Positions 31,701 through 40,900 of a stretch of 64,000 nt of DNA are shown piece after piece. A program made the position numbers and the translations under genes. Position 1 is the stretch's first letter, and every line of letters begins with the position of its first letter. Below the pieces are notes generated by a model. It was not told the origin of the DNA, searched no databases, and was given only the letters and a program-made list of their open reading frames with translations. The stretch is from Planctomycetota bacterium (GTDB lineage: Bacteria; Planctomycetota; UBA8742; UBA2392), in assembly GCA_020425605.1 (NCBI GenBank), contig JAGQRH010000008.1, positions 1 through 64,000 of the forward strand, in the 5' to 3' direction.

Positions 31701-34227
31701 GCTGGGCGACACCAGCAAAGTGCAGGTCACAAACAATGGTCTCGACTGGCATGACGTTTGGACGTCTCCAACGAGCAGCAATCTCAACGACACCTCATGG
31801 GTCCTGGTTGCCCACGACATATCCCAGTGGGCCGCCGGCAACTCGGTCGTTCAGGTTCGTTTCGGTACCGGTCCCACCCACACAGTCGTCAACACCGGCT
31901 GGTGCATCGATGACGTACTGATCTTCGAGCCGCCGCCGGAGCTTGAAGTTCGCGAGGGCGGCTTGACCGGCACGATCATCACCGACGACGAGGCCGTTGG
32001 CGGCTTGCGCGACTTCGGCCAGGTCAGCCCCTCCACCAATTCGCAGATCCTGACCATCGCGCTTACGAACAACGGCCTGAACACGATCCACTTCTCCAAC
32101 TGGTCCAAGACCGGTGCGAACCCGATCGACTTCTATGTGTTGCAGAACCCGCCCGCGACGCTGGCGCCCAATACCTCGGCGACTTTCCAGATCCAGTTCT
32201 ACTCACCCGTGGTTGGCGTAAAGACATGCACGCTGTCGATTCCGCACGACGCGGTCGGTTCCGGATCGGCGCCGTTTGAGATCAACCTGCGTGCGGAAGC
32301 AATCGTAATGGTGCCGGGACTTCAGGTGGACGAGGGCGTCTCGGGCGGCACCAATATCCCGCATCAGGCCCCGGCCGTTGGCACGTCGCGCGATTTCGGC
32401 TCTGTCACCGTCGGCGGGATCTCCTCGTTGTTCACCATCGCCATCACTAACACCGGGAATGGCCCGCTGACAATCCAGGCGATCGACATGGGGGGCACCT
32501 GGTGGAACCAATTCGCCGTCAATACCGGACCGATTCCCCCATCTATCGCGCCAGGCGCGAACATGACTTTCACAGTCGCGTTCCAACCCACCAGCGCAGG
32601 AGCCAAAGACGCCTTCGTACGCATTTACCACAACGACGCGCTTCAGCCCTCGGCGTATGAAGTGCCTGTTCGCGGCGACGCGATCCCTGCCGCACCGGTC
32701 ATTGGAGTGTCCGATGGCGGCGCCATAGCACACAACGACCCCGCCACGGGAGCACGCAATTTCGGCAATGTCGTCGTTGGCTCAACGTCCGCGCCGGCAA
32801 CGATCACCGTATCCAACACCGGCGGCGCGACGCTCAGTGTAGGCGCAATCACTCTTGGCGGTCCGGACGCCGGGGAGTTCACCCTGAACACCGCCACCTT
32901 TAACTCATCCATCCTCGTGGGCGCCGCCAGCAGCTTTGAAGTCCGCTTCGCGCCGACCAGCGCCGGTGTGAAGGTTGCACAGGTAACGTTCAGCCACAAT
33001 GACAGCAGCGTCACCAGCCCATTCATCGTCAACATCACCGGCGACGGAGTGCTGGCAGCACCGACGATCGATGTCCGCGAGACAAACGCCGGCGGCTCGC
33101 CGCTGGCCAACCCCGCCCCTGCCGCCGGAATTCTGGACTTCGGTAGCCAGCCCGTTTCGGCCGGTCCAACGGCGCCTGCGGTGATATTCGTACAAAACAC
33201 CGGAACAAGCGCGCTCTCGCTCGGTATGCCAACCGTGCATGTCGGCGGGCAGGGCATTTTTGTTCTCAACACGGCAGGATTCCCCACCTCATTGGCGATC
33301 GGCGCGAGTGCGACCTTCAGCATCGCATTTGATCCGAGTGTTGCCGGGCAGGCTTCATGCGTCGTGGAGTTCACCCACAACGACGCGACCACTGCAAACC
33401 CCTACGTACTCCACGTCACCGGCAATGGCATCGCACCCGAAGTCACCGTACATGAAAGCTCCGTCGTCGGCCCGATTGTGACCAGCGGGGCTGCGGCAAA
33501 CCTCGGCGGCGGTCGTGACTGCGGCAGCATCAACGTCTCGGCCGGCGCCACGACCCCGGTCACGATCGTGCTAGAAAACACCGGGACGCTCGACTTAACA
33601 GTCGGCACGCCCACACTGGGCGGCGCCAATGCCTCAGACTTCTCAATCTCCACCACGGGCATGGCCTCCACACTGCCGCCCGGCGGCAGCACCAGCTTCT
33701 TCGTCACCTTCGACCCAAGCCTGGGAGGCATCAAGACCGCGGACGTCACCTTCACGCACAACGATCCGGTCAACCCTACACCATTCCTGATTCCAGTGAT
33801 CGGCACTGCCGTGGACCCAACCGGCTTGCACATCATCACGACCGACCTGCCATACGGTGTCTCTGGCGCGGCCTACCAGACCACGCAGTTGCAGGCCCAG
33901 AACGGCAACGGCACCTACACGTGGTCGGTATTCAGCGGAAACCTGCCGCCGGGGCTCAACCTGGATTCGGCCGGGCTGGTCAGCGGCACGCCGTACTCAA
34001 TTGCCACCATGTCCTACACTTTCACGGTTCGGGTCATGGACGCCACGGGAGCGACGCATGAGCAGCAGCTCAAGGTTTCAGTCGTCGGCGGAGACGTGAC
34101 TTCGCGGGGCCGGGATGCGGCCGGTTGCGCGGCAGAAGCATCGGGCACAGGCTCATGGCTTGCGGTACTGATGTTGCTGATCATGGCGGGTGGGGCATGG
34201 CGGCGGCGCAAGGCACGCGTCCAGTAA
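28783..34227 (+). CDS. Large exported modular protein with C-terminal sorting tail
   Basis: A 1,814-residue protein from ATG 28783, with TTGGAGGT 6 bases upstream; the frame is open back to 28522 but without coding character. A signal peptide ends near AGGTLAAQ. Three modules begin with YPMxQQ (28858, 29893, 30661) and each pairs a carbohydrate-binding-like jelly-roll domain with a putative-Ig/cadherin-like domain (LPSGLNLAQSGNDFVLSGTP). A MAM-like segment (about 31430-31930) follows, then five choice-of-anchor-D domains (31945-33808) and a last Ig-like domain. The end has AAGCAAEASG, a hydrophobic helix and WRRRKARVQ, a Cys/TM/Arg sorting tail of the MYXO-CTERM kind. It is probably anchored at the cell surface, in adhesion or matrix binding. 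Confidence 0.8.
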   Translation: MKYTALSALIPLMILLAGGTLAAQTYPMNQQDPLASGFTASAPFGTIDLNLGWRFKANASDIVVTQLGCNFPAGAPGVTVTLFDVASQSVLAQEVCGPGTGWQFKNLSNPVALTNGNEYVIAGLILGTIGPYVNSAPPASWIPTGDIQLLDNQYVASSSPNVFPATSIGAAQYGVVDFGYANGLVITSPTQLPNAGELTSYNQPLSATNGTPPYAWTHVSGNLPSGLNLAQSGNDFVLSGTPATGTTGTYNFNVKVTDSASGMETKSISLDVEGLTITSTEAPDGIAGTGYSEDIKAVNGQTPYSWTLVSGSLPSGLSIAQSGNDFHISGTPDLGSNGLYSFNVKVTDNLGAFVAETISLFILWPTGSDIYPMAQQDPTASGFNAFNTYGSYSKWGYKFRVNATGVSVLRLGANYMDSSPVIVAIFDWTTHNVVTSATVAAGSGWRFANLATPVDLVAGKDYVVCGYQNSPSSVYWHTSLPTSWKPTGDIEWLQSANDFYSTAPALTDFPTQTVTNRMGGVVDIGYAKVLNISTDAILTNATEQVAYSTNIQAASGTAPYSWSLVSGALPTGLNLAQVGNEFQLSGTPATGTPGSYTFTVKVTDNVGYTRTKAMQLVVAWPASHYTYPMTQQNPGTTGFNSYSGTSSSVYQWGWKFRVNTPGLTVLRLGSNFPNQSTTPHVVTLFDATTKAVLAQATCGTGTGWQFTELLTPVALNQGSEYVVAGLTGANYYYDTSIAASWKPVGDIEYLNGQGTSSGPPTPNTYPTSTYSSTTLYGVVDFGYSKSLSVITDATLPSAAEQSAYSTDIEADFGATPYTWSLVYGTLPSGMNLAQSGDVFQLSGTPAAGSMGPYTFSVKVQDSLNYTHTKAMTLNVLQQSSAMPFTDDFSSDKGWQYGTDWNRGSATAFSGATPPRTEPGADHSASADNNIAGHRIGADYAANMLTTDWLTSPPFNCSTASIVSLRYYRWLGSTLGDTSKVQVTNNGLDWHDVWTSPTSSNLNDTSWVLVAHDISQWAAGNSVVQVRFGTGPTHTVVNTGWCIDDVLIFEPPPELEVREGGLTGTIITDDEAVGGLRDFGQVSPSTNSQILTIALTNNGLNTIHFSNWSKTGANPIDFYVLQNPPATLAPNTSATFQIQFYSPVVGVKTCTLSIPHDAVGSGSAPFEINLRAEAIVMVPGLQVDEGVSGGTNIPHQAPAVGTSRDFGSVTVGGISSLFTIAITNTGNGPLTIQAIDMGGTWWNQFAVNTGPIPPSIAPGANMTFTVAFQPTSAGAKDAFVRIYHNDALQPSAYEVPVRGDAIPAAPVIGVSDGGAIAHNDPATGARNFGNVVVGSTSAPATITVSNTGGATLSVGAITLGGPDAGEFTLNTATFNSSILVGAASSFEVRFAPTSAGVKVAQVTFSHNDSSVTSPFIVNITGDGVLAAPTIDVRETNAGGSPLANPAPAAGILDFGSQPVSAGPTAPAVIFVQNTGTSALSLGMPTVHVGGQGIFVLNTAGFPTSLAIGASATFSIAFDPSVAGQASCVVEFTHNDATTANPYVLHVTGNGIAPEVTVHESSVVGPIVTSGAAANLGGGRDCGSINVSAGATTPVTIVLENTGTLDLTVGTPTLGGANASDFSISTTGMASTLPPGGSTSFFVTFDPSLGGIKTADVTFTHNDPVNPTPFLIPVIGTAVDPTGLHIITTDLPYGVSGAAYQTTQLQAQNGNGTYTWSVFSGNLPPGLNLDSAGLVSGTPYSIATMSYTFTVRVMDATGATHEQQLKVSVVGGDVTSRGRDAAGCAAEASGTGSWLAVLMLLIMAGGAWRRRKARVQ
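31945..33808 (+). repeat. Five tandem choice-of-anchor-D modules
   Basis: Five units of 365-381 bases start near 31945, 32320, 32701, 33066 and 33441. Each opens with an E-x-G/D-x-G-type strand, then RDFG-x-V (changed to RDCG in the last unit), NTG near the middle and VTFTHND or AQVTFSHND near the end. They are diverged at DNA level, so they are old duplications. Confidence 0.75.
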
Positions 34228-34233
34228 CGTGAT

Positions 34234-34292
34234 GGTGTGTGTGGCAGGATTGTGGCTGGTCTCCTCCAAAGACTGCTTCTGCCACACACACC
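34234..34292. other. Long inverted repeat after the first exported protein
   Basis: GGTGTGTGTGGCAG (34234-34247) is perfectly complementary to CTGCCACACACACC (34279-34292), giving a 14-base-pair stem around a 31-base loop. It starts 7 bases after the stop codon. No T-run follows, so it is not a standard terminator by itself; it may protect the mRNA end or form part of a composite terminator with the hairpin at 34320. Confidence 0.5.
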
Positions 34293-34319
34293 GCAGTCGT
34301 TGACTTGGTTCCAGGCACC

Positions 34320-34346
34320 CTACGCCCGGCCCCAAGCCGGGCGTAG
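34320..34346. terminator. Hairpin, probable terminator
   Basis: CTACGCCCGGC (34320-34330) and GCCGGGCGTAG (34336-34346) form a perfect 11-base-pair GC-rich stem with a CCCAA loop. ATCTGTTTG follows, a weak T-rich stretch. It lies about 90 bases after the first exported protein and would stop transcription before the second. Confidence 0.5.
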
Positions 34347-34935
34347 ATCTGTTTGAGCCCCTGGCTGAAACCCTGTTCACAAAATCTCTTCCTTATATTC
34401 ATCTTATTCGTCGCACGCCGCGGGAAGAGATGGGTCGCTTGCCACGTTTTACTAGTCGCATCCAAACACTTCAGACGGAACGGCGAGAACTTGTCGCGCG
34501 GAGTTTCGCGATGTGCGGGTAGTGATGAATCATGCAAGGACAGGCCGTCCCAGATGACCTTCGGCATCGTGCAACTTGGCATATTTTGGCATTCGGTGCG
34601 TGGTGACGAATGCATAGGCAAAGCAGGTTTCGAGGCGAAAAACTTTTCTTTGCGATGTGCGGTTGTTGCTTTACCACCGGAGGCTGTGAGTCATAATCCT
34701 GGTCTATTGCTCCTGAGCCGGCGATGAGGTCGCCGTTCCAGCGTCAACGATGAGTGCGCGGTACCCCCGGCAACACCGCGCGCAAGTCCGAGAGCTGGCA
34801 AGCTGAAAGTGAGAACTTCCCACAACTAGTAATTGCCGGACGCGCATGTGCGTATTCGGCCAGATAGACGCGGACGCCATATGCGGCCGGGACAAGTTGA
34901 ATAGCGAATTTGAAGTCACCCCAACAACGGAAGAA
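34347..34935. other. Non-coding stretch before the second exported protein
   Basis: About 590 bases with lower GC than the neighbours and no supported gene. Open frames here (34353-34727 plus; 34181-34621 minus) have no domain character and no ribosome binding site. AT-rich blocks near 34380-34410 and 34570-34660 could hold promoters of the downstream gene; I see no convincing pair of promoter boxes and no tRNA or riboswitch fold. Confidence 0.4.
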
Positions 34936-37900
34936 ATGATGATGCGTTTGATTGCTATGCTGCTGTGCCTTGCGACCCTGACGGGTGCGACACTGCAGGC
35001 CCAACACACTTGGACTGGTGCGACCAGCGCCGACTGGGGCACGGCCTCCAACTGGAACCAGGCTTCCGTGCCGACCGATACCGATTCGGTCGTGATCCCG
35101 GATACCAGCTCGTTGCCGTTCGCGCCCACGCTGTCAACTGGTGCAACCTGCAACAACCTGACTCTCAACTCAGGTGCAGTGCTGACCGGCAGCAACGGCA
35201 CGCTCGATATCTACGGCGACTGGGTCAATGACGGCACGTTTGTGCAGGGCACATCGGTCGTCTATGTCCAGGGCTCCAATGTGACAAGCATCGGCGGCTC
35301 GGTAGCCACGACGTTTTATCGCCTCGTGATCCTGAAAACCGCGCGCAGCATTGAAGTCAATCAGGCTGCGAATATGTCGATCTCATACACAAGCACGACG
35401 ACGGGCACGCCGGGCTTCGACATTCGCCAGGGGACGTACCGCAACAACGGCTACGACATTACAATCGCCGTTGCGACAGTCGGCGGCACAACCCCTGCTG
35501 CCGGCGAGCTGCACATTTCTGGCGGCACGTGTCAATTCAATCAGGTCTATCAGTTCAGTCAGCTGAGGCAGTTCACCATCACTGGTGGCACGGTCACGAT
35601 TGCCGGCCAACACTCGGTTGTGAACAGCGGAAATCGTTTCGACATGTCGGGTGGCTCGCTGACCTACACTTCGACCTCGAACAGCGCCGTACGCTGCCTC
35701 AGCAACAACGGCACCGCCTGGGGTTGGAATGTAACAGGCGGCGATGTCTACTTGCACGGCGGCTTCCAGTCCGGCACCAGCAACAACACCTTCCTTGCAA
35801 CCGGCAGCTCCGTCGTGCACTTTGTTGGCACGGCCAACGTCATAAATGACTTTGCGTCCACGCCGACTTCCGGCCCGCAGAACGTATCTTTTGCCGACTG
35901 CAGAATCGAAAAGACCGGCGGGGCGACCGTTTCATTTGCAACGACCAATGTCGCCGTCATCCAGAACAGCATCGACTTCGGCTCGATCACAGTAGCCTCG
36001 ACGGCGGGCCTTACGTTCGGAAATCAGAATTTCACTTCCGGCGACGGCTGGGTAATCGGAACGCTGGACAACGCGGGCACGACCACGCTCAGCACGCCTA
36101 CAATCCGCATCAGTGGCGACATCACGAACACCGGCACGCTGACCTCCACCGGCAGCAACAGCCTCTACATCACCGGAACTGCTACCAGCACGATTTCCGG
36201 CAGCTGCACCTTCGAAAATCTGACTTGTGACCAGCCGGGACGTCAGCTGAACTTTTCGGCAGGCTCAACGCAGACCGTCAACGGCACGCTTACGCTCAAG
36301 GGCTTCATCGGCGCCGAGCTTGTTCTGCGCAGCACATCGTCCGGCTCAATCTGGAACCTGACCAACAGCGGAAGCGTCGTGGCCGAGTACTGCAACGTGC
36401 AGGACAGCACGGCATCGGCAACGATCAACGTCGTCGGCGGAACGGACTCCGGCAACAACACCAACTGGAACTTCGGCGGTTCGGCAAGCGGCCAGTCCTG
36501 GACCGGCGCTGTCAGCACCGACTGGGCCACGGCCGGCAACTGGAACCCGGCCGTCGTCCCGACGACCACGACCAACGTAACCATCCCGGACACGACCTCG
36601 CTGCCAAACGCTCCGACACTGGCGGCCACTTCGAACTGCCAGAACATCGTGATTGAAGCAGGTGCGGTCCTGACCGGCGGCTCGGCCACGTTCAACGTTT
36701 ATGGCCACTGGTCAAACAGCGGCACGTTTACGGCCGGCACATCGCAGGTCTTCATGAGCGGCAATACGTCGACGATCATCGGTGGTACTTCATCGACTGC
36801 GTTCTACCGGCTGATCATCAACAAGGGGTCACGCTCCAACGAAGTTTCACAGCTGAGCACTGTTTCGGCGACCTATCCGTCAAACAGCACGTCATCGCCC
36901 GGACTCGACATTCGCCGCGGCACCTACCGCAACAACGGTAACGATCTCTCTGTCGCCACTTCGTACGTCGGCGCCAATTCTCTGGGTGCCGGCGAGCTGC
37001 ACATCTCCGGCGGCACTTGCGTCTTCAACTATGTCTACCAGGCAAGTTCCACAAGCTCGCTTCGCCAGTTCACGATCACCGGCGGCGACGTAACGATCAA
37101 CCAGACGCACACGATCTACAACACCGGCCAGCGCTTTGACATGAGCGGCGGCAGCCTTACCTACCTCAGCACCTCCACCAGCAGCGTTTCGCTCTCCACG
37201 ACGAACGGCTCGGGCTGGTTTGCGACCGGCGGTGACATCTACTTCACCGGCGGCATCAACCTCAACATCAGCAGCTCATTCATGGCAACCGGCGCCTCGG
37301 TGGTGCACTTCATCGGCACCGGCTCGACGACCGTGAACACATTCAACAGCTCCAGCACCAACAGCTCGGACTTCTACATTGAGGACTGCCGAATCGAGAA
37401 AACCGCTACGGCTACCGTTACCGTTACGGCCGGATCGGGCGAACTCGGCACCGACCGCACATTCGGAAGCCTCACGGTAAACACCGGCAATACGCTCTCT
37501 CTGCCGGCGATCAACTTCGCGCTGGGCAAGGCCTGGTACATCGGCTCCGTCACAAACGCCGGCACGGTCTCGATTTCCGCCACCCCTGTGATCATCCCTG
37601 GTGATATCAACAACACTGGAACCTTCACGGGCAACTCGGGCTCGACTGTCCAGCTGGTCGGCACTGCGGCCTCGACGATCACCGGCAACACGACTTTCTT
37701 CAATGTTGAGTGCGTTGTGCCGGGGCGCCAGATCAACTTCGGTGCAGGCAGCACCATCACGGTGAACGGCCAGCTCTTCTTCGAGGGAGCGTCGGGCAAC
37801 GAGATTGACCTGCGCAGCACCTCGGCCGGCACCGCGTGGAACCTGCAGAAAAACGGCTCTGCCCTGCCACGCTACTGCGACGTGCAGGACAGCACCGCAT

Positions 37901-40900
37901 CCTCGACCGTCTATGCTCAGCCAGGCGGCGTGGATTCAGGCAACAATACCAACTGGGTATTCGGCGGATCGGTTTCCATCCTGCCCACAGTCGGCGGACT
38001 GCAGGGTGCCTGGGCAAATGACGTTTCCGGCCTCGTCAGCGGCACTTTCCTCGTTGAGAACGGCGCGGCAACCGCAGTCACTCTCAATTCAATCACAATC
38101 GGCGCCTCGGGAACTGGCGACGACTCCACGGGTTACTCCGAAGTCGCCCTCTACATCGACCACCCGACGTCTGGATCGCAAGGCAGCTTTGATGCGGCCG
38201 ATACACTATACGATGCAGCCGTCACGGCATTCGGCACGGACAACGGCACGATTACATTCACGGACTCCGTAGCCCTGGCTGCGAGTGCTAACACGCGCTT
38301 CTTTGTGGTCGTCAAGTTTGACGGCAGCACTATGCCAAGCGCGGGCGAGACATTTACCACCAACGTCAACACCATTAGTGTTACGGGCGCACCCACTTCC
38401 GGTCTTCCGTCGGCGTTCATGCGGGGTTTTGTCATGAACTCGGCGACCCTGACGGTCAGCTTTCCTGTCACGAATAACCGGCCGGTGGCTCCTACATACC
38501 TTGGCCCAGCCAATGACGGATTTGTGATGGAGCGCTTTCAGGTCGTGAACAACAGTCCGCTCCCGATCGTCATCAACCACCTCGATATCCGGGCATTCTC
38601 GACCAGCTCAACGACGGCGCCGGTTGCGATCTTCACCTCCGTAGAGTTGTTTGCCGACGCGAACGACAGCGGGAACTGGGAGCGTTCGCTCGACACCCAG
38701 ATTGGAACTGCCTACACCAGTTGGACGGGAACCGCAGCCTTCAACAACACCTCCATCGGACCGAACGAGACAAAGCTCTACTTCACTGTCGTCAAACTGA
38801 ACGGCAGTACGGCAGCGACATCAGGTCAGTACGGCCACTTCTTCTACAGCACCTCCTCGGCTGTCGGTGCAACATTCAACGGTCAGGTCAACTCGGGCAG
38901 CTATCGCATGACGATCGCGACCGCAAGCCTGTACACGGTTGCCGAGCCGGGCACGAAAGTTGAAGTTCCCGCGACGGATAACACCCTGCGGGAGGCCGGC
39001 ACCTTCGCGATTCACAACACGAGTGCGGCCACGGCCGTAACACTCAACAGCGTGACTCTCACAGCATCCGGCACTGGCGCTGACAACACCGCTTACTCAC
39101 AGGTTTCCTTGTACCTGGACTCGAACACGAACGGTTCATGGGACGGCGCTGACGCCCTCGCGGCAACCGCGATTACAGCATTCTCAAGCAACGACGGATC
39201 GGCGGGGTTCTCGCTGCTGACTCCGTTGTCGATCGCGGGCGCTGCCTCGCAGCGGTTCTTCGTCGTGGTCCGAATGAACGGATCAACGCCGGCCAGCCCA
39301 CAGGAGACATTCAAGACACGCGTGACAGCAATCGGTTCTACGGTTTCCGGCGACGGATCCGGACTGCCCAGTTCCATCATGGAGGGCATTGAGATCCTGG
39401 GTAACAGGCTCACCGCAGCGGCGACGGTAGGGACCGCCGTATCGGTGCTCGGAAACGCACAGGGCTCGGGTGGCAATGGTGTCGAAGCCGGCAAGTTCAC
39501 TGTCACGAACACGGGCCTCGCGACGAGCGACCTGCTCTCCGTCACCGTGCGCGCGTCTGGCACGGCCAACGACTCCACCGCATACAGCGAAGTTGCGATC
39601 TATGAGGACAGCGCATCAGGCTCGGTCGGCAGCTTCGACTTTGCCAATGACACGCTGATTGGCACCGCCGCGACGACTTTCCCGACAGACGACGGCGCAC
39701 TGACCTTCAATGTTCAGGCAGCGCAGCAGTCATTCACAGTCTCACAGGTGAAGACCTACTTCGTGGTAGTGAAGCTCAGCGGCTCGGCAACACCGGGCCA
39801 GACTCTGCAATACGAAATCGAGTCCATGACCGTTGGCGCCTCCACTGCGGCCGACGGCGTACCAACAAGCACGATGGCAGGGCTCACAATCACGACGCCG
39901 TTCAGCGCGAGCGCCACGGCGGGTACTTCGACGGGCGCACTGGCAAATGCCACTGGCACCGGCGGCAACGGCTTGCAGGCCGGCATCTTCAGCATTTCGA
40001 CGAGCGCGGGCGGGGGTGCGGATCTCTTGTCCATCACCATCACGGCCAGCGGAACCGGCAACGACAACACTGCATACAGTGAAGTTGCGGTCTACCGTGA
40101 CGGCGCATCCGGCGCGACCGGCAGCTATGACTTTGCCAACGACACGCTGATCGGCACCGCAGCCACTGCCTTCCCAGCCGACAACGGCGCCTTGACGTTC
40201 AACGTGCAGGCGGGCGAGCAGACGTTTGCTGCCTCCGAGAGCCGCACTTACTTCGTCGTCGTCAAGCTGAATGGCAGCGCGACCGGTGGACAGACGTTCC
40301 AGTACCAGCTGACCGGCGTGACTTCCACACCGAGCGGTGTCAGCGGTCTGCCGACCACCGTCATGGCAGGCATCAACATCACCACGCCGTTTACCGCAAG
40401 CGCGACGGTCGGTACTGCGGCCAATGTCTATGCAAACGCCGCTGGCACTGGCGGAAACGGGATCCAGTCCGGGTTGTTCACCATCACCAGTGCAGCGGGT
40501 GGCACGCCTGACCTGCTCTCTCTCACCATCACTGCAAGCGGAAGCGGCGACGACAGTGCCGACTTCAGCCAGGTCGCCATCTACCGCGACTCGGCGTCGG
40601 GCACGACAGGCGCGTTCGACTTTGCGAACGACATCCTGATTGGCACTGCCGCAACGGCCTTCCCGGCCGACAACGGCGCGCTGACCTTCACGGTTCAGGC
40701 TGCCCAGCAGGCCTTTGCTTCCGCCGAAACCCGAACCTACTTCGTGGTTACGAAGCTGGCGGGTTCGGCGAACCCAGGCAACACTTTCCAGTTCACGCTC
40801 ACGGGCATGACCAGTTCACCGAGTGGCGTAACCGGCTTGCCGACCAGCACGATGGCAGGGCTCTCGGTTGTGCCGCCGTTCACGGCTTCGGCAACCGCAG

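Noticed and set aside
32643..33392. Long minus-strand open frames inside the exported-protein genes (for example 249 and 256 codons)
   Set aside because: They are mirror frames of GC-rich repeat coding sequence, with Val/Thr/Pro-rich low-complexity products and no start signals.
34575..34600. Sigma-54-like site (TTGGCA followed by TTGGCA)
   Set aside because: The distance between the GG and GC elements is 11 instead of 12 bases and the -12 element does not match, so chance is the better explanation.
34353..34727. Open frame of 124 codons between the exported-protein genes
   Set aside because: No ribosome binding site, no recognisable domain, and it lies in low-GC sequence that looks like promoter or spacer DNA.
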